A stretch of DNA of 64,000 nt, taken from positions 1 through 64,000 of the forward strand of contig DVGA01000041.1 in NCBI GenBank assembly GCA_018712985.1, written 5' to 3'. Positions 25,245-32,795 of this stretch are shown piece after piece. The notes below the pieces were generated by a model that worked only from the letters and a program-made list of their open reading frames with translations, searched no databases and had not been told where the DNA came from. This stretch comes from Candidatus Scatomorpha intestinavium (GTDB lineage: Bacteria > Bacillota > Clostridia > Oscillospirales > Oscillospiraceae). Position numbers and translations under genes: made by a program. Position 1 is the stretch's first letter. The number at the start of each line of letters is the position of its first letter.

Positions 25245-25345
25245 ACGGACAACCCGGAGGGGAAGGTTACTTACCACGGCGCTGCCGTGACGGCCGGGCT
25301 ACCTACCGGCTCTAATGCGCCGGGCGCGGCGCACGTTGCGTTTTT
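25245..25345 (-). promoter_or_regulatory. Probable yjdF (azaaromatic) riboswitch
   Basis: The minus-strand leader of yjdF is strongly structured. It reads CGCAACG early, then GGTAGGTAGCCCGG, a GC-rich hairpin around CACGGCAGCGCCGTG, then GGTAAGTAACC and CTCCGGGT, after which comes the ribosome site. The paired GGTAGGTAGCCCGG/CTCCGGGT elements and GUAAGUAACC-type segment match my recollection of the yjdF RNA motif; boundaries are approximate and no covariance search was run. Confidence 0.6.
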
Positions 25346-25493
25346 ATCTTTGCCTGCATAAATTGTGTGCCGTTGCCGGCGGCTGCTGATAGAATACCCT
25401 CCTTTTTGGCTGATTTATTTGATTTTATCATACCAAGCGCTCAGTGTGAAGCGCTTTCGCCGGCAAATCCAAAAACTACATCCGGAGTTTTCG

Positions 25494-25522
25494 GAATATA
25501 AAAACCGCCGGGGGTCAAAATA
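25494..25522 (+). promoter_or_regulatory. Forespore sigma-G-like promoter for the spore protein gene
   Basis: GAATA (25494-25498), 17 bases, CAAAATA (25516-25522) fits a sigma-G promoter (GAATR, CATNHTA) with one mismatch in the -10. It lies about 40 bases upstream of the SASP start, which is where one is expected. Confidence 0.45.
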
Positions 25523-25564
25523 GCTGCGGGCGATGCCCAAACAGAGAAAAGGAGATGTAAGAGA

Positions 25565-25762
25565 ATGTCCACCAGGAGCAACAACCTCGTGAACCCGAAC
25601 GCCCGCGAGGCCATGAACCGCTTCAAGATGGAGGCGGCCGGTGAAGTCGGCGTCAACCTGAAGCAGGGCTATAACGGCGACCTCACCAGCCGCCAGGCCG
25701 GCAGCGTCGGCGGCCAGATGGTCAAGAAGATGATCGAGGCCTACGAGAACGGCATGAAGTAA
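25565..25762 (+). CDS. Alpha/beta-type small acid-soluble spore protein
   Basis: 65 residues, the usual size. Contains the two helix motifs of alpha/beta SASPs, including NNLVNPNAREAMNRFKMEAA with the germination-protease region (MEAAGEVGV) and the second helix LTSRQAGSVGGQMVKKMIEA. These proteins coat spore DNA and protect it from UV and heat, and are degraded to amino acids at germination. AAAGGAGATG lies upstream of the ATG. It is a stand-alone gene with its own terminator and shows that the organism makes endospores. Confidence 0.95.
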   Translation: MSTRSNNLVNPNAREAMNRFKMEAAGEVGVNLKQGYNGDLTSRQAGSVGGQMVKKMIEAYENGMK

Positions 25763-25779
25763 CTTTCCACAAGCGGAAA

Positions 25780-25811
25780 CAAGCCGCCCGGACGGGCGGC
25801 TTGTTTTTTAT
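25780..25811. terminator. Terminator of the spore protein gene
   Basis: CAAGCCGCCCG and CGGGCGGCTTG pair in a short GC-rich stem (loop GA) followed by TTTTTTATTTATTT. It also faces the end of the minus-strand HAD gene and may serve both. Confidence 0.88.
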
Positions 25812-26525
25812 TTATTTCAAGGTTTTCAGGTACTGCATGAGGGCGTCAAAATCCCCGTGCGGCACGGACGAGAGGTCAAGGCCCTTGCGATTTATCAGGC
25901 AGTCGGTGAGCAGGAAAGAGCTCATTCCGGCGGCGCGTGAGGCCGAATAATCCTCCTCGGCGTCGTTGCCGACCATCAGGCAGGATGCGCAGCCGGCGCC
26001 GAGGCGCGCGGCGCAGTCGCGGTAATAGTCCGGGTTGGGCTTGCAGTAGCTGGAATTTTCATAGGTCGTAATGAGCTCGAAATCTCCTGCGTCCAGCCCG
26101 GCCCAGCCGATGCGCGCCATAGTGGCGACGGCGGGGAAGAGCGGGTTGGTCGCAAGGGCGGTGCGCAGCCCGAGGGAGCGGGCCAGGCGCACGGCCTGCG
26201 CCGCCTTTTCGGCAAAGCCGCAGAAAACGCGTGCGTCGCTGAAGTCCACGGCGTAGAATTCCTCAAAAACAGGCTTGTCGTCGAGCACCCCGGGGCCGTA
26301 AATGTCCACAAATCTTGCCCAGAAAGCGTCCTCATTCCGGCATGAGCCATCATTTTTCACCATTGCGGCGACGCCGCTCCAGATCGAGTCGATCAGCTTG
26401 CCTGGGTCATAGCCGTGGGCGGCAAGCTTTTTGACAAGCAGCTTGAAATATCCCCTTGTAAACTCGTCGTTGTCCATCGGCAGCAGGGTGCCGTCAAGGT
26501 CGAACAGAACCAATTCTATGCTCAA
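25812..26525 (-). CDS. HAD-superfamily hydrolase (phosphoglycolate phosphatase-like)
   Basis: 237 residues. Nucleophile motif VLFDLDGTLLP at residues 6-16, the Thr motif TALATNP, the Lys in YCKPNPDYY and the acidic motif MVGNDAEEDYSASRAAGM are all intact. The start is TTG at 26525, nine bases after AAGGAG. A helical cap domain lies between motifs I and II. It is convergent with the SASP gene and separated from the ABC operon by a terminator, so it appears to be a single-gene unit. Substrate unknown. Confidence 0.88.
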   Translation of the reverse strand: MSIELVLFDLDGTLLPMDNDEFTRGYFKLLVKKLAAHGYDPGKLIDSIWSGVAAMVKNDGSCRNEDAFWARFVDIYGPGVLDDKPVFEEFYAVDFSDARVFCGFAEKAAQAVRLARSLGLRTALATNPLFPAVATMARIGWAGLDAGDFELITTYENSSYCKPNPDYYRDCAARLGAGCASCLMVGNDAEEDYSASRAAGMSSFLLTDCLINRKGLDLSSVPHGDFDALMQYLKTLK

Positions 26526-26617
26526 AAAAACTGCTCCTTACATAATGAAAACTATAATGCCGAAAGATAATATACTGATTGGTTTCGAAAAAAGCAAGCT
26601 ACAAATTCGCGACGGAG

Positions 26618-26651
26618 TAAAAAACGGCCTCCCATGTTACTGGGAGGCCGT
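26618..26651 (-). terminator. Terminator of the MarR-ABC exporter operon
   Basis: Read on the minus strand, ACGGCCTCCCA pairs perfectly with TGGGAGGCCGT (11 bp, 6-base loop) and is followed by TTTTTTAC. It lies directly after the stop of the second exporter gene. Confidence 0.92.
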
Positions 26652-26655
26652 GAAA

Positions 26656-28560
26656 TCAGGCGTTTGCGGCTTCTTTCGGCTTGTTGCCGGTGTAGAGCTG
26701 GTAGTATTTGCCCTGCTTTTCGATCAGCTCGTCGTGCGTGCCGCGCTCGATTATGCGCCCGAGCTCCATGACCATGATGCAGTCGGCGTTCCTTACGGTT
26801 GAGAGGCGGTGGGCTATGACGAAGGTCGTACGGCCGGTCATAAGAGCGTCCATGCCGCCCTGCACGAGCTTTTCGGTCCGCGTGTCTATCGAGCTCGTGG
26901 CCTCGTCGAGTATCAGCACCGGGGGATCCGCAACCGCGGCACGGGCTATGGCAATGAGCTGCCGCTGGCCCTGCGAGAGGTTCGCGCCGTCGCCGGTCAG
27001 CATGGTCTGATATCCGTCCGGCAGGCGCCGTATGAAGCCGTCCGCGTTCGCGAGCGTGGCGGCGGCTATGCACTCCTCGTCCGTAGCGTCAAGGTTGCCG
27101 TAGCGGATGTTTTCCATGACGGTGCCGGTGAAGAGGTGGGTGTCCTGAAGCACTATGCCGAGGCTGCGGCGGAGGTCCTGCTTCTTTATCTTGTTGATAT
27201 TTATGCCGTCGTAGCGTATTTTGCCGTCCGCGATGTCGTAGAAGCGGTTGATGAGGTTGGTGATGGTGGTCTTGCCCGCGCCGGTGGCGCCGACGAAGGC
27301 TATCTTCTGCCCGGGCTTCGCCCACATGGATATATCGTGCAGCACGAGCTTATCCTCGTCGTAGCCGAAGTCCACGTGGTCGAACACGACCTGGCCGCGC
27401 AGTTTGGTGTAGGTGACGGTGCCGTCCGCCTTGTGCGGGTGCTTCCAGGCCCAGACGTTGGTGCGCTCCTCAGTCTCATAGATCTCGTCGCCCTCGCCCT
27501 CCTTGGCGTTGACGAGCTCGACGTAGCCCTCGTCCTTTTCAGGCTCCTGGTCCATGAGGTCGAAGACGCGCTGCGCGCCGGCGGCGGCGGTGACGACGAA
27601 GTTTACCTGCATGGAGAGCTGGGAAATGGGGTTGGTAAAGCTCCTGTTCAGCCCGACGAAGGTGACGACGGTGCCTACGGTGACGCCGGCGAGGCCGTTT
27701 ATTGCGAGGATCGCGCCGACGATGGCGACCACGGCGTAGCTCAGCCAGCCGATGTTGGCATTCACCGGCATCAGCATATTGGCAAAGGTGTTGGCCATAC
27801 AGCCGCTCTCACGAAGGGCTTCGTTTACTTCACGGAAGCCGGCCTTGGCCTCTTCTTCATGGCAGAAGACCTTGACGACCTTCTGGCCGTCCATCATCTC
27901 CTCGATGTAGCCGTCGACCGCGCCGAGGTCATGCTGCTGCTTGATGTAGTACTTGGCTGAGAACTTGGTGAACTTGCTCGTGATGAAGAGCATCAGCACC
28001 GCGGTGAGCAGGCTTATGATGGTGAGCACCGGGTTGAGCACGATCATGGTGATGAGCGTGGCTATCATGGTGATCGCCGAGTTTATCGTCTGAGGTATCG
28101 TCTGGCTTATGAGCTGGCGGAGCGTGTCGATATCGTTGGTGTATACGCTCATGATGTCGCCGTGGGCGTGAGTGTCGAAATACTTTATCGGCAGGGACTC
28201 CATCTTGCTGAAAAGCTCGTCGCGCAGGAGGCGCATGGTGCCCTGGCTGACATTGACCATCAGGCGGCTGTAGCAATAGGCGGCGATGACGCCGGCGCCC
28301 ATTATGCAGATGAGCCTGATGATGTCGTTGAGCAGCTCGGGGAAGAGGTCCGCGCCGGTGTTGAGCATGGGCTCGATGTAATCGTCGACAAGGGTCTGCG
28401 GGAAGGTGGCGCCGATGACGGAGGTCACGGCGTTTATGAGTATGCAGACTATCACAAGGGCAAAGACCCATTTATAGTTTGCGAGCATGTATTTGACAAC
28501 GCGGCCGAGCAGCGGCATGGAGCCCTTGATGTGGCCGCGGCGTCCCTTTTTCTGGTTCAT
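26656..28560 (-). CDS. Heterodimeric multidrug-type ABC exporter, catalytic-site subunit
   Basis: 634 residues from the ATG at 28560, chosen for the AAAGGAGGAG site; an ATG at 28581 overlaps the previous stop and remains possible. Six membrane helices (about 30-330) are followed by an ATPase domain with Walker A GATGAGKTT, Walker B VLILDEATSSID and an altered signature LSQGQ in place of LSGGQ. A roughly 50-residue acidic insert separates the membrane and ATPase domains (EGEGDEIYETEERTNVW). The altered signature and complete Walker B complement the partner's degenerate site, as in BmrCD/LmrCD exporters. Confidence 0.92.
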   Translation of the reverse strand: MNQKKGRRGHIKGSMPLLGRVVKYMLANYKWVFALVIVCILINAVTSVIGATFPQTLVDDYIEPMLNTGADLFPELLNDIIRLICIMGAGVIAAYCYSRLMVNVSQGTMRLLRDELFSKMESLPIKYFDTHAHGDIMSVYTNDIDTLRQLISQTIPQTINSAITMIATLITMIVLNPVLTIISLLTAVLMLFITSKFTKFSAKYYIKQQHDLGAVDGYIEEMMDGQKVVKVFCHEEEAKAGFREVNEALRESGCMANTFANMLMPVNANIGWLSYAVVAIVGAILAINGLAGVTVGTVVTFVGLNRSFTNPISQLSMQVNFVVTAAAGAQRVFDLMDQEPEKDEGYVELVNAKEGEGDEIYETEERTNVWAWKHPHKADGTVTYTKLRGQVVFDHVDFGYDEDKLVLHDISMWAKPGQKIAFVGATGAGKTTITNLINRFYDIADGKIRYDGININKIKKQDLRRSLGIVLQDTHLFTGTVMENIRYGNLDATDEECIAAATLANADGFIRRLPDGYQTMLTGDGANLSQGQRQLIAIARAAVADPPVLILDEATSSIDTRTEKLVQGGMDALMTGRTTFVIAHRLSTVRNADCIMVMELGRIIERGTHDELIEKQGKYYQLYTGNKPKEAANA

Positions 28561-28577
28561 ACAGCCATCTCCTCCTT

Positions 28578-30317
28578 TCATGCCGGCTGGTCGAAGTCGC
28601 CGCCGCCCTTTATCTGGCTCTCGTAGATCTCCTGATAAATGGCGTTGGTCTTCAACAGGTTCTCGTGCGTGTCGAAAGCGTCGATGCGGCCGTCGTCGAG
28701 GACGAGTATGCGGTCGGCGTCCTGTACGCTTGAGATGCGCTGGGCAATGATTATCTTGGTGGTGCCGGGTATAGTCTCGCGGAACGCGGCGCGGATTTTG
28801 GCGTCGGTCGCGGTGTCGACTGCGCTGGTGGAGTCGTCGAGTATCAGCACCTTGGGGCTCTTGAGCAGGGCGCGCGCTATGCACAGGCGCTGCTTCTGGC
28901 CGCCGGACACGTTGTTGCCGCCGCGCTCGATGCGCGTGTTGTAGCCGTCCGGGAAGCGGTCGATGAACTCGTCGGCGCAGGCGGCGCGGCAGGCGGCCTG
29001 ACACTCCTCAAGCGTGGCGTCCTGCTTGCCCCAGCGCAGGTTGTCGAGGATAGTGCCGGTGAAGAGGGTGTTCTTCTGCAGCACGACGGAGACCTGGTTG
29101 CGGAGCGCTTCCATGTCGTAGGCCCTGACGTCTATCCCGCCGACCTTTACATCGCCGCTGTCTACGTCGTAGAGACGGCAGATGAGGTTCACAAGGCTGC
29201 TCTTGCCGGAGCCGGTCCCGCCGATGACGCCGATGGTCTCGCCGGACTTGATGTGCAGGTCGATGTCGCTCAGCGCGTTCTTGCCGCTGCCGTGCTTATA
29301 GGAGAAGTTAACATGGTCGAAGTCGATGTCGCCGTTGGGGACCTCGTAAATGGGGTTTTCAGGGTCATGGAGGTCGGGCGTCTCGCGCAGGACCTCGCTT
29401 ATGCGGCGGATGCTCGCAAGGGACATGGTTATCATGACGATGAGCATGGAGAGCATCATAAGGCTCATGAGAAGGCTCATGATGTAGCTGAAAAGGCTCG
29501 TGAGGTCGCCGGTGGTGAGTGAGCCGCCGACTATGAGCTCGGCGCCCATCCAGCTGACCATGATGATGCAGAAATAAACCGAGAGCATCATGGCGGGGTT
29601 GTTGAAGGCGAGCAGGCTCTCTGCCTTGACGGATAGCTTGTAGAGCATGTCGCTGGCCTTGTTGAACTTCTTGTCCTCATAGTCCTCGCGGACGAAGGCC
29701 TTTACCACGCGTATGGCGGAGACGTTCTCCTGCACGCTGGCGTTAAGGTCGTCGTAGCGGTCGAACAGGCGGTTGAATATGCGTATCGTGACAACCATTA
29801 TCGTGCCGAGCACGATGATGAGGAAAACCGCCGCAATGAGGAAGATGGGCGCGATCTGCGGGCAGATGATAAGGCACATGATAAAGCTGAATATAAGGTT
29901 CAGCGGAGCGCGCACGGCCATGCGTGTGCACATCATGTAGGCCCACTGTACGTTCGTGATGTCCGTGGTCATGCGGGTGACCAGGCCGGGGACGGAGAAT
30001 TTGTCGATGTTGGAAAACGAAAATGTCTGAACGTTGTTGTAAATCGCCTCGCGCAGGTTCGCGCCGAAGCCGGTTGCGGCCTTTGAAGCAAAGCGGCCGG
30101 CCGCCGCGGCGAAGGCAAGGGAGACGAAGCTCATCAGTACCATCAGCAGGCCGTACTTGACGACCACCGACAGGTTGGAGGCCTGAAGGCCGTCGTCGAT
30201 GATGATGGCGGTGACAAAGGGGAGGAGTATCTCGAGCAGGACCTCACCGGCGGTGAGGCCCATGGCAAGATAGGCGTCCTTCGCGTATTTGCCCGCCTGT
30301 TTCAGAACGAGTTTCAA
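28578..30317 (-). CDS. Heterodimeric multidrug-type ABC exporter, degenerate-site subunit
   Basis: 579 residues, starting with TTG at 30317 after GGAGGG. Six helices precede an ATPase domain with Walker A GGTGSGKSS, signature VSGGQ and Walker B VLILDDSTSAVD, in which the catalytic Glu is replaced by Asp. That substitution marks the noncatalytic half of heterodimeric exporters such as BmrC. Partner gene follows with coupled translation. Control by the MarR gene immediately upstream suggests drug- or metabolite-induced efflux. Confidence 0.92.
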   Translation of the reverse strand: MKLVLKQAGKYAKDAYLAMGLTAGEVLLEILLPFVTAIIIDDGLQASNLSVVVKYGLLMVLMSFVSLAFAAAAGRFASKAATGFGANLREAIYNNVQTFSFSNIDKFSVPGLVTRMTTDITNVQWAYMMCTRMAVRAPLNLIFSFIMCLIICPQIAPIFLIAAVFLIIVLGTIMVVTIRIFNRLFDRYDDLNASVQENVSAIRVVKAFVREDYEDKKFNKASDMLYKLSVKAESLLAFNNPAMMLSVYFCIIMVSWMGAELIVGGSLTTGDLTSLFSYIMSLLMSLMMLSMLIVMITMSLASIRRISEVLRETPDLHDPENPIYEVPNGDIDFDHVNFSYKHGSGKNALSDIDLHIKSGETIGVIGGTGSGKSSLVNLICRLYDVDSGDVKVGGIDVRAYDMEALRNQVSVVLQKNTLFTGTILDNLRWGKQDATLEECQAACRAACADEFIDRFPDGYNTRIERGGNNVSGGQKQRLCIARALLKSPKVLILDDSTSAVDTATDAKIRAAFRETIPGTTKIIIAQRISSVQDADRILVLDDGRIDAFDTHENLLKTNAIYQEIYESQIKGGGDFDQPA

Positions 30318-30322
30318 AGTTT

Positions 30323-30778
30323 TTATCCCTCCAAGTTGCTGTCCTCAGGTGACGAAAGGTTTTTAAGCATTTTTTTCTGGAGCCGGCTGAAGGTCTGGAT
30401 CTCCTCGTCGGAAAAGCCCCGGAAGAGCAGGTCCGGCAGAGCCTTGAGCATTGAATCCATCATGTCGCGCACGTGCTCTCCCTTTTCCGTTACGCGCAGC
30501 AGCTTGCGCCGCTCGTCCAGCGGGCAGCCCTCCACGCTTATATAGCCCTTTTCCCGCAGCCGCTTGACCAGCGACGACGCGGCCGACATGGAGTAGCCAA
30601 GCTCCCGGTGCAGATCCGTAAGCGAGGTTTCCCCCTCGGAATTTTCAAGGATGTGCAGCAGCACGGTGGCCTGTACTCCGGTCAGTCCCTGCTCGGCAAG
30701 CGCCCTGTCGCTCTTCGCTGAGAGCTGGATGCTTATATACCTGTTGTCCCTGACCATTTCGCCAAGGTCAACATCCAT
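30323..30778 (-). CDS. MarR-family transcriptional regulator
   Basis: 151 residues. The winged helix is visible: LTGVQATVLLHILENSEGE, then TSLTDLHRELGYSMSAASSLV as recognition region and the wing KGYISVEGCPLDERRKLLRV. The N- and C-terminal helices form the dimer interface. First gene of the exporter operon (five bases before the first ABC gene), so it is probably an autoregulating repressor released by the exported compounds. Start at ATG 30778, with AAGGGGG upstream. Confidence 0.93.
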   Translation of the reverse strand: MDVDLGEMVRDNRYISIQLSAKSDRALAEQGLTGVQATVLLHILENSEGETSLTDLHRELGYSMSAASSLVKRLREKGYISVEGCPLDERRKLLRVTEKGEHVRDMMDSMLKALPDLLFRGFSDEEIQTFSRLQKKMLKNLSSPEDSNLEG

Positions 30779-30803
30779 CAGAGCGTTTACCCCCTTTCTT
30801 TAG

Positions 30804-30835
30804 ATGTTAACTATTTGGACGTTGATATTTATAGC
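30804..30835 (-). promoter_or_regulatory. MarR operator and -10 region
   Basis: Half-sites ATGTTAAC (30804-30811) and GTTGATAT (30821-30828) are inverted copies with two mismatches and a 9-base spacer, as expected for a MarR dimer. On the minus strand a -10 TATAAA sits at the edge of the second half-site with a weak TTCACT -35 17 bases upstream, so binding would block transcription. Confidence 0.45.
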
Positions 30836-30942
30836 ACGATGGGACTTGAAAGTGAAATACAAATGTGTTATTATCTATAAAAGTTTTTTATAGATTTTCC
30901 ACATCGTACAAAGCAGGTCAAATTTGCCGGAGGTGTTTTTGC

Positions 30943-31824
30943 CTGAATACCACACAGCTTGAATGTTTCATAGCCGTTGCGAACTGCCTGAATTTTTCGC
31001 GCGCGGCGGAGCAGCTCCGGCTCACCCAGCCGGCGGTGAGCCACCAGATAAGCTCCCTTGAGGATGAATTGGGGGTAAAGCTCTTCAAAAGGACAAGCAA
31101 GAGCGTACGTCTGACGCGCGAGGGCAACCTCTATACACAGTATGCCGGGGAGATACTTCGCCTTTTCAACGTGTCCAGGGGCCGCGTCAGGGCGGTTGGG
31201 GAGGAGCAGAGGAGGGTGCTCGGAATAGGCTGCCGGAACACCTTCGAGCTCAGGCTGCTGTCCGGGGCACTTGCGGAACTGCGGGAAGAGGACGGGAATT
31301 TCATTCCGTCGCTGCGCGTGGTGCCGCACGACTCGCTTGAAAACCTACTCCTGGACGGGGAGATACAGGTGATGCCCACGTTCAAAGAGAATGCCCCGAA
31401 GCGCGCCGTATACCGCGAGCTCGCGCTGTGCAGGGTGGTCTGCGCCCTGCCGGAGGACAGCCCTCTCGCTGAGCGCGGGAGCCTTGAGGTGCAGGATATC
31501 GCACAGAGCTGTTTCCTGGCCATCTCGCGGCCTAATGCCTCGCCAAGAGCAGTGATAGACGTCCAGAACCGGCTTATTGCCGGGAGAGGCCCGGGGAGCG
31601 TTATTTTCTGCGAGAGCATCGAGGCGCAGAGCGCCGTGATCGCGGCGGGCTTCGCGGTTTCCGTGCTGGCAGAAACCCCGGGAATACAAATGGACGGAGT
31701 GTGCTATGTGCCGGTGGCGGGGACGGAGCCGATTTCCTACGGCGCAGCCTATATGCCCGACAGCCGGGACGCGCTGCTGAACCGCTTCCTTGGCCTGCTG
31801 GCGGAAATATCGAAGCGGGAATGA
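30943..31824 (+). CDS. LysR-family transcriptional regulator, probable CTG start
   Basis: 293 residues if translation starts at the CTG at 30943, which gives the standard LysR opening (M)NTTQLECFIAVANCLNFSRA. It lies nine bases after GGAGG. The only earlier in-frame start, GTG at 30865, would add 26 residues without homology and has no ribosome site. The helix-turn-helix (QLRLTQPAVSHQISSLEDEL) and the effector domain are intact. It is divergent from the MarR operon and convergent with bofA, and no target genes adjoin it on the same strand. Confidence 0.85.
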   Translation: MNTTQLECFIAVANCLNFSRAAEQLRLTQPAVSHQISSLEDELGVKLFKRTSKSVRLTREGNLYTQYAGEILRLFNVSRGRVRAVGEEQRRVLGIGCRNTFELRLLSGALAELREEDGNFIPSLRVVPHDSLENLLLDGEIQVMPTFKENAPKRAVYRELALCRVVCALPEDSPLAERGSLEVQDIAQSCFLAISRPNASPRAVIDVQNRLIAGRGPGSVIFCESIEAQSAVIAAGFAVSVLAETPGIQMDGVCYVPVAGTEPISYGAAYMPDSRDALLNRFLGLLAEISKRE

Positions 31825-31830
31825 AACACA

Positions 31831-31869
31831 GACCGCCCCGCAGCGCGGCTTCCGCGCTGCGGGGCGGTC
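31831..31869. terminator. Strong hairpin between convergent genes
   Basis: An 18-bp perfect stem (31831-31848 with 31852-31869; loop CTT) of almost pure G+C stands between lysR and bofA. No T-run follows on either strand, so it may work with a factor or as a 3'-end stabiliser. Confidence 0.6.
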
Positions 31870-31883
31870 AGCAGGGTATGTAA

Positions 31884-32147
31884 TCAAAGGAATGTCTGAA
31901 GCAGTATGAGCAGCACCAGACCCGGGATGCCCAAAACACCGGCCACGAGGGCGTTTGTCGCGTTCACTCCGAGCGACAGGTCAAAAAAGCCGCCGATGAA
32001 GTTGAAAACGAAGAGCATAACGAAGCCGCAGAGCATGTTCAGCAGCAGCTTCAGTATCAGCTTCATCGGCGTTTTGAGTATTGCCACGAGCAGCCATATT
32101 AGCAGCGCGCAGGCCGCGATGACGGCAATGGTCGCGGGTGTTTCCAT
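31884..32147 (-). CDS. bofA: BofA-family protein (pro-sigma-K processing inhibitor)
   Basis: 87 residues, nearly all hydrophobic: two membrane segments (residues 5-24, 30-52) and the conserved C-terminal LGVNATNALVAGVLGIPGLV. This ending is the BofA hallmark, where it binds the SpoIVFB protease and blocks cleavage of pro-sigma-K in the mother cell. It follows the YaaL-like gene, as in Bacillus recR-yaaL-bofA, although recR itself is missing here. Its presence supports endospore formation. Confidence 0.9.
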   Translation of the reverse strand: METPATIAVIAACALLIWLLVAILKTPMKLILKLLLNMLCGFVMLFVFNFIGGFFDLSLGVNATNALVAGVLGIPGLVLLILLQTFL

Positions 32148-32163
32148 GTGTTTCCTCCTGTTG

Positions 32164-32379
32164 CTACAGATACAGGGCCTTCAGGTTGCGTATCACGCAG
32201 CTGTATTTACTCCTGAGGGCGCTGATCTCAAAAATACATACATCCATCGTCGCGCTGTCGGTGACGGTGTCGAACTGGCGGTAGGCCTCGCTGAGCGAGC
32301 GGCGCACTTCGCTCAGCTCGGCGGTGGCTTTGGCGATCTCCGCGCGCTTTTCGCGCGCTGCTCTCGAACGTTTGGACAT
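32164..32379 (-). CDS. YaaL-like DUF2508 family protein
   Basis: 71 residues from the ATG at 32379; a GTG at 32388 lies too close to AAGGAG. Highly charged N-terminus followed by helix RRSLSEAYRQFDTVTDS and ISALRSKYSCVIRNLKALYL, matching the small DUF2508 family. Function unknown; in Bacillus the homologue lies between recR and bofA. Immediately upstream of bofA (16 bases), so co-transcribed. Confidence 0.82.
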   Translation of the reverse strand: MSKRSRAAREKRAEIAKATAELSEVRRSLSEAYRQFDTVTDSATMDVCIFEISALRSKYSCVIRNLKALYL

Positions 32380-32445
32380 GGCGTTCACACTCCTTGTCCA
32401 TATATTCTATTCAAAAGCAGGGAGCTTTAACCGTGCGCATGAAAA

Positions 32446-32649
32446 AATTCCCGCAAATATATCGCGCAGGCCGCGGCATACTACTCCCGGAGCTTAAGAG
32501 AGGCGCTCGAGCGGCGAGAGATATAAAACCCGCGGAGATGTCCTGAAAGAGCTCAAGTTCCGCGGGAATTCGCGAACGCGAAACAAACCCGGCGGGGCGG
32601 CGGGAGAGAGGCCGGAAGGCGAGCTCTCCCGCTTTTTTATTTAATGACG
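32446..32649 (+). ncRNA. Candidate structured RNA ending in an intrinsic terminator
   Basis: The 416-base gap between yaaL (minus) and the topoisomerase gene (plus) is not plain spacer. AATTCCCGC (32446-32454) and GCGGGAATT (32562-32570) are perfect complements enclosing about 107 bases that contain further pairs (two CCGCGG copies, the self-complementary CGCTCGAGCG). A terminator hairpin with T-run follows at 32600-32649. This is the layout of a small RNA gene of about 150-220 nt; I see no clear promoter and it does not match 6S or SRP RNA by eye. A 35-codon frame from 32440 lacks a good ribosome site. Confidence 0.35.
32600..32649 (+). terminator. Intrinsic terminator upstream of the topoisomerase operon
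   Basis: GCGGGAGAG (32600-32608) pairs with CTCTCCCGC (32634-32642); an inner GCC-GGAA-GGC caps it; TTTTTTATTT follows. It has no protein gene to terminate on this strand, which is why a small RNA is suspected. Confidence 0.85.
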
Positions 32650-32705
32650 CAGGTTAGCGCGCAATGTTTCCTTTTGCGCGGAGGGCGGGGCAAATCAAAT
32701 GGGCC

Positions 32706-32734
32706 TTGCAATTTTCCTAAAGGTAAGATATAGT
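32706..32734 (+). promoter_or_regulatory. Sigma-A promoter of the topoisomerase operon
   Basis: TTGCAA (32706-32711), 17 bases, TATAGT (32729-32734); the gene starts at 32796 with GAGAGGG upstream. Confidence 0.7.
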
Positions 32735-32795
32735 ATATGGGTAAAAATGTGCCTTTGTGATACAATATCTTGTGATGTGAGAGGGAAAACGGTAA

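Noticed and set aside
28561-29004. N-terminal extension of the second exporter gene
   Set aside because: The extension overlaps the coding part of the other subunit in another frame and is Arg/His-rich; the ATG at 28560 has a strong ribosome site.
30865-30942. GTG start for the orphan LysR gene
   Set aside because: Adds 26 residues before the conserved LysR start and has no ribosome site.
32440-32547. A 35-codon frame (MKKFPQIYRAGRG...)
   Set aside because: No ribosome site at proper spacing and no recognisable family; the region looks more like structured RNA.
32570-32650. SRP RNA (4.5S) near bofA as in Bacillus
   Set aside because: A GGAA loop is present but the conserved SRP core flanks (AAGCAG side) are missing.
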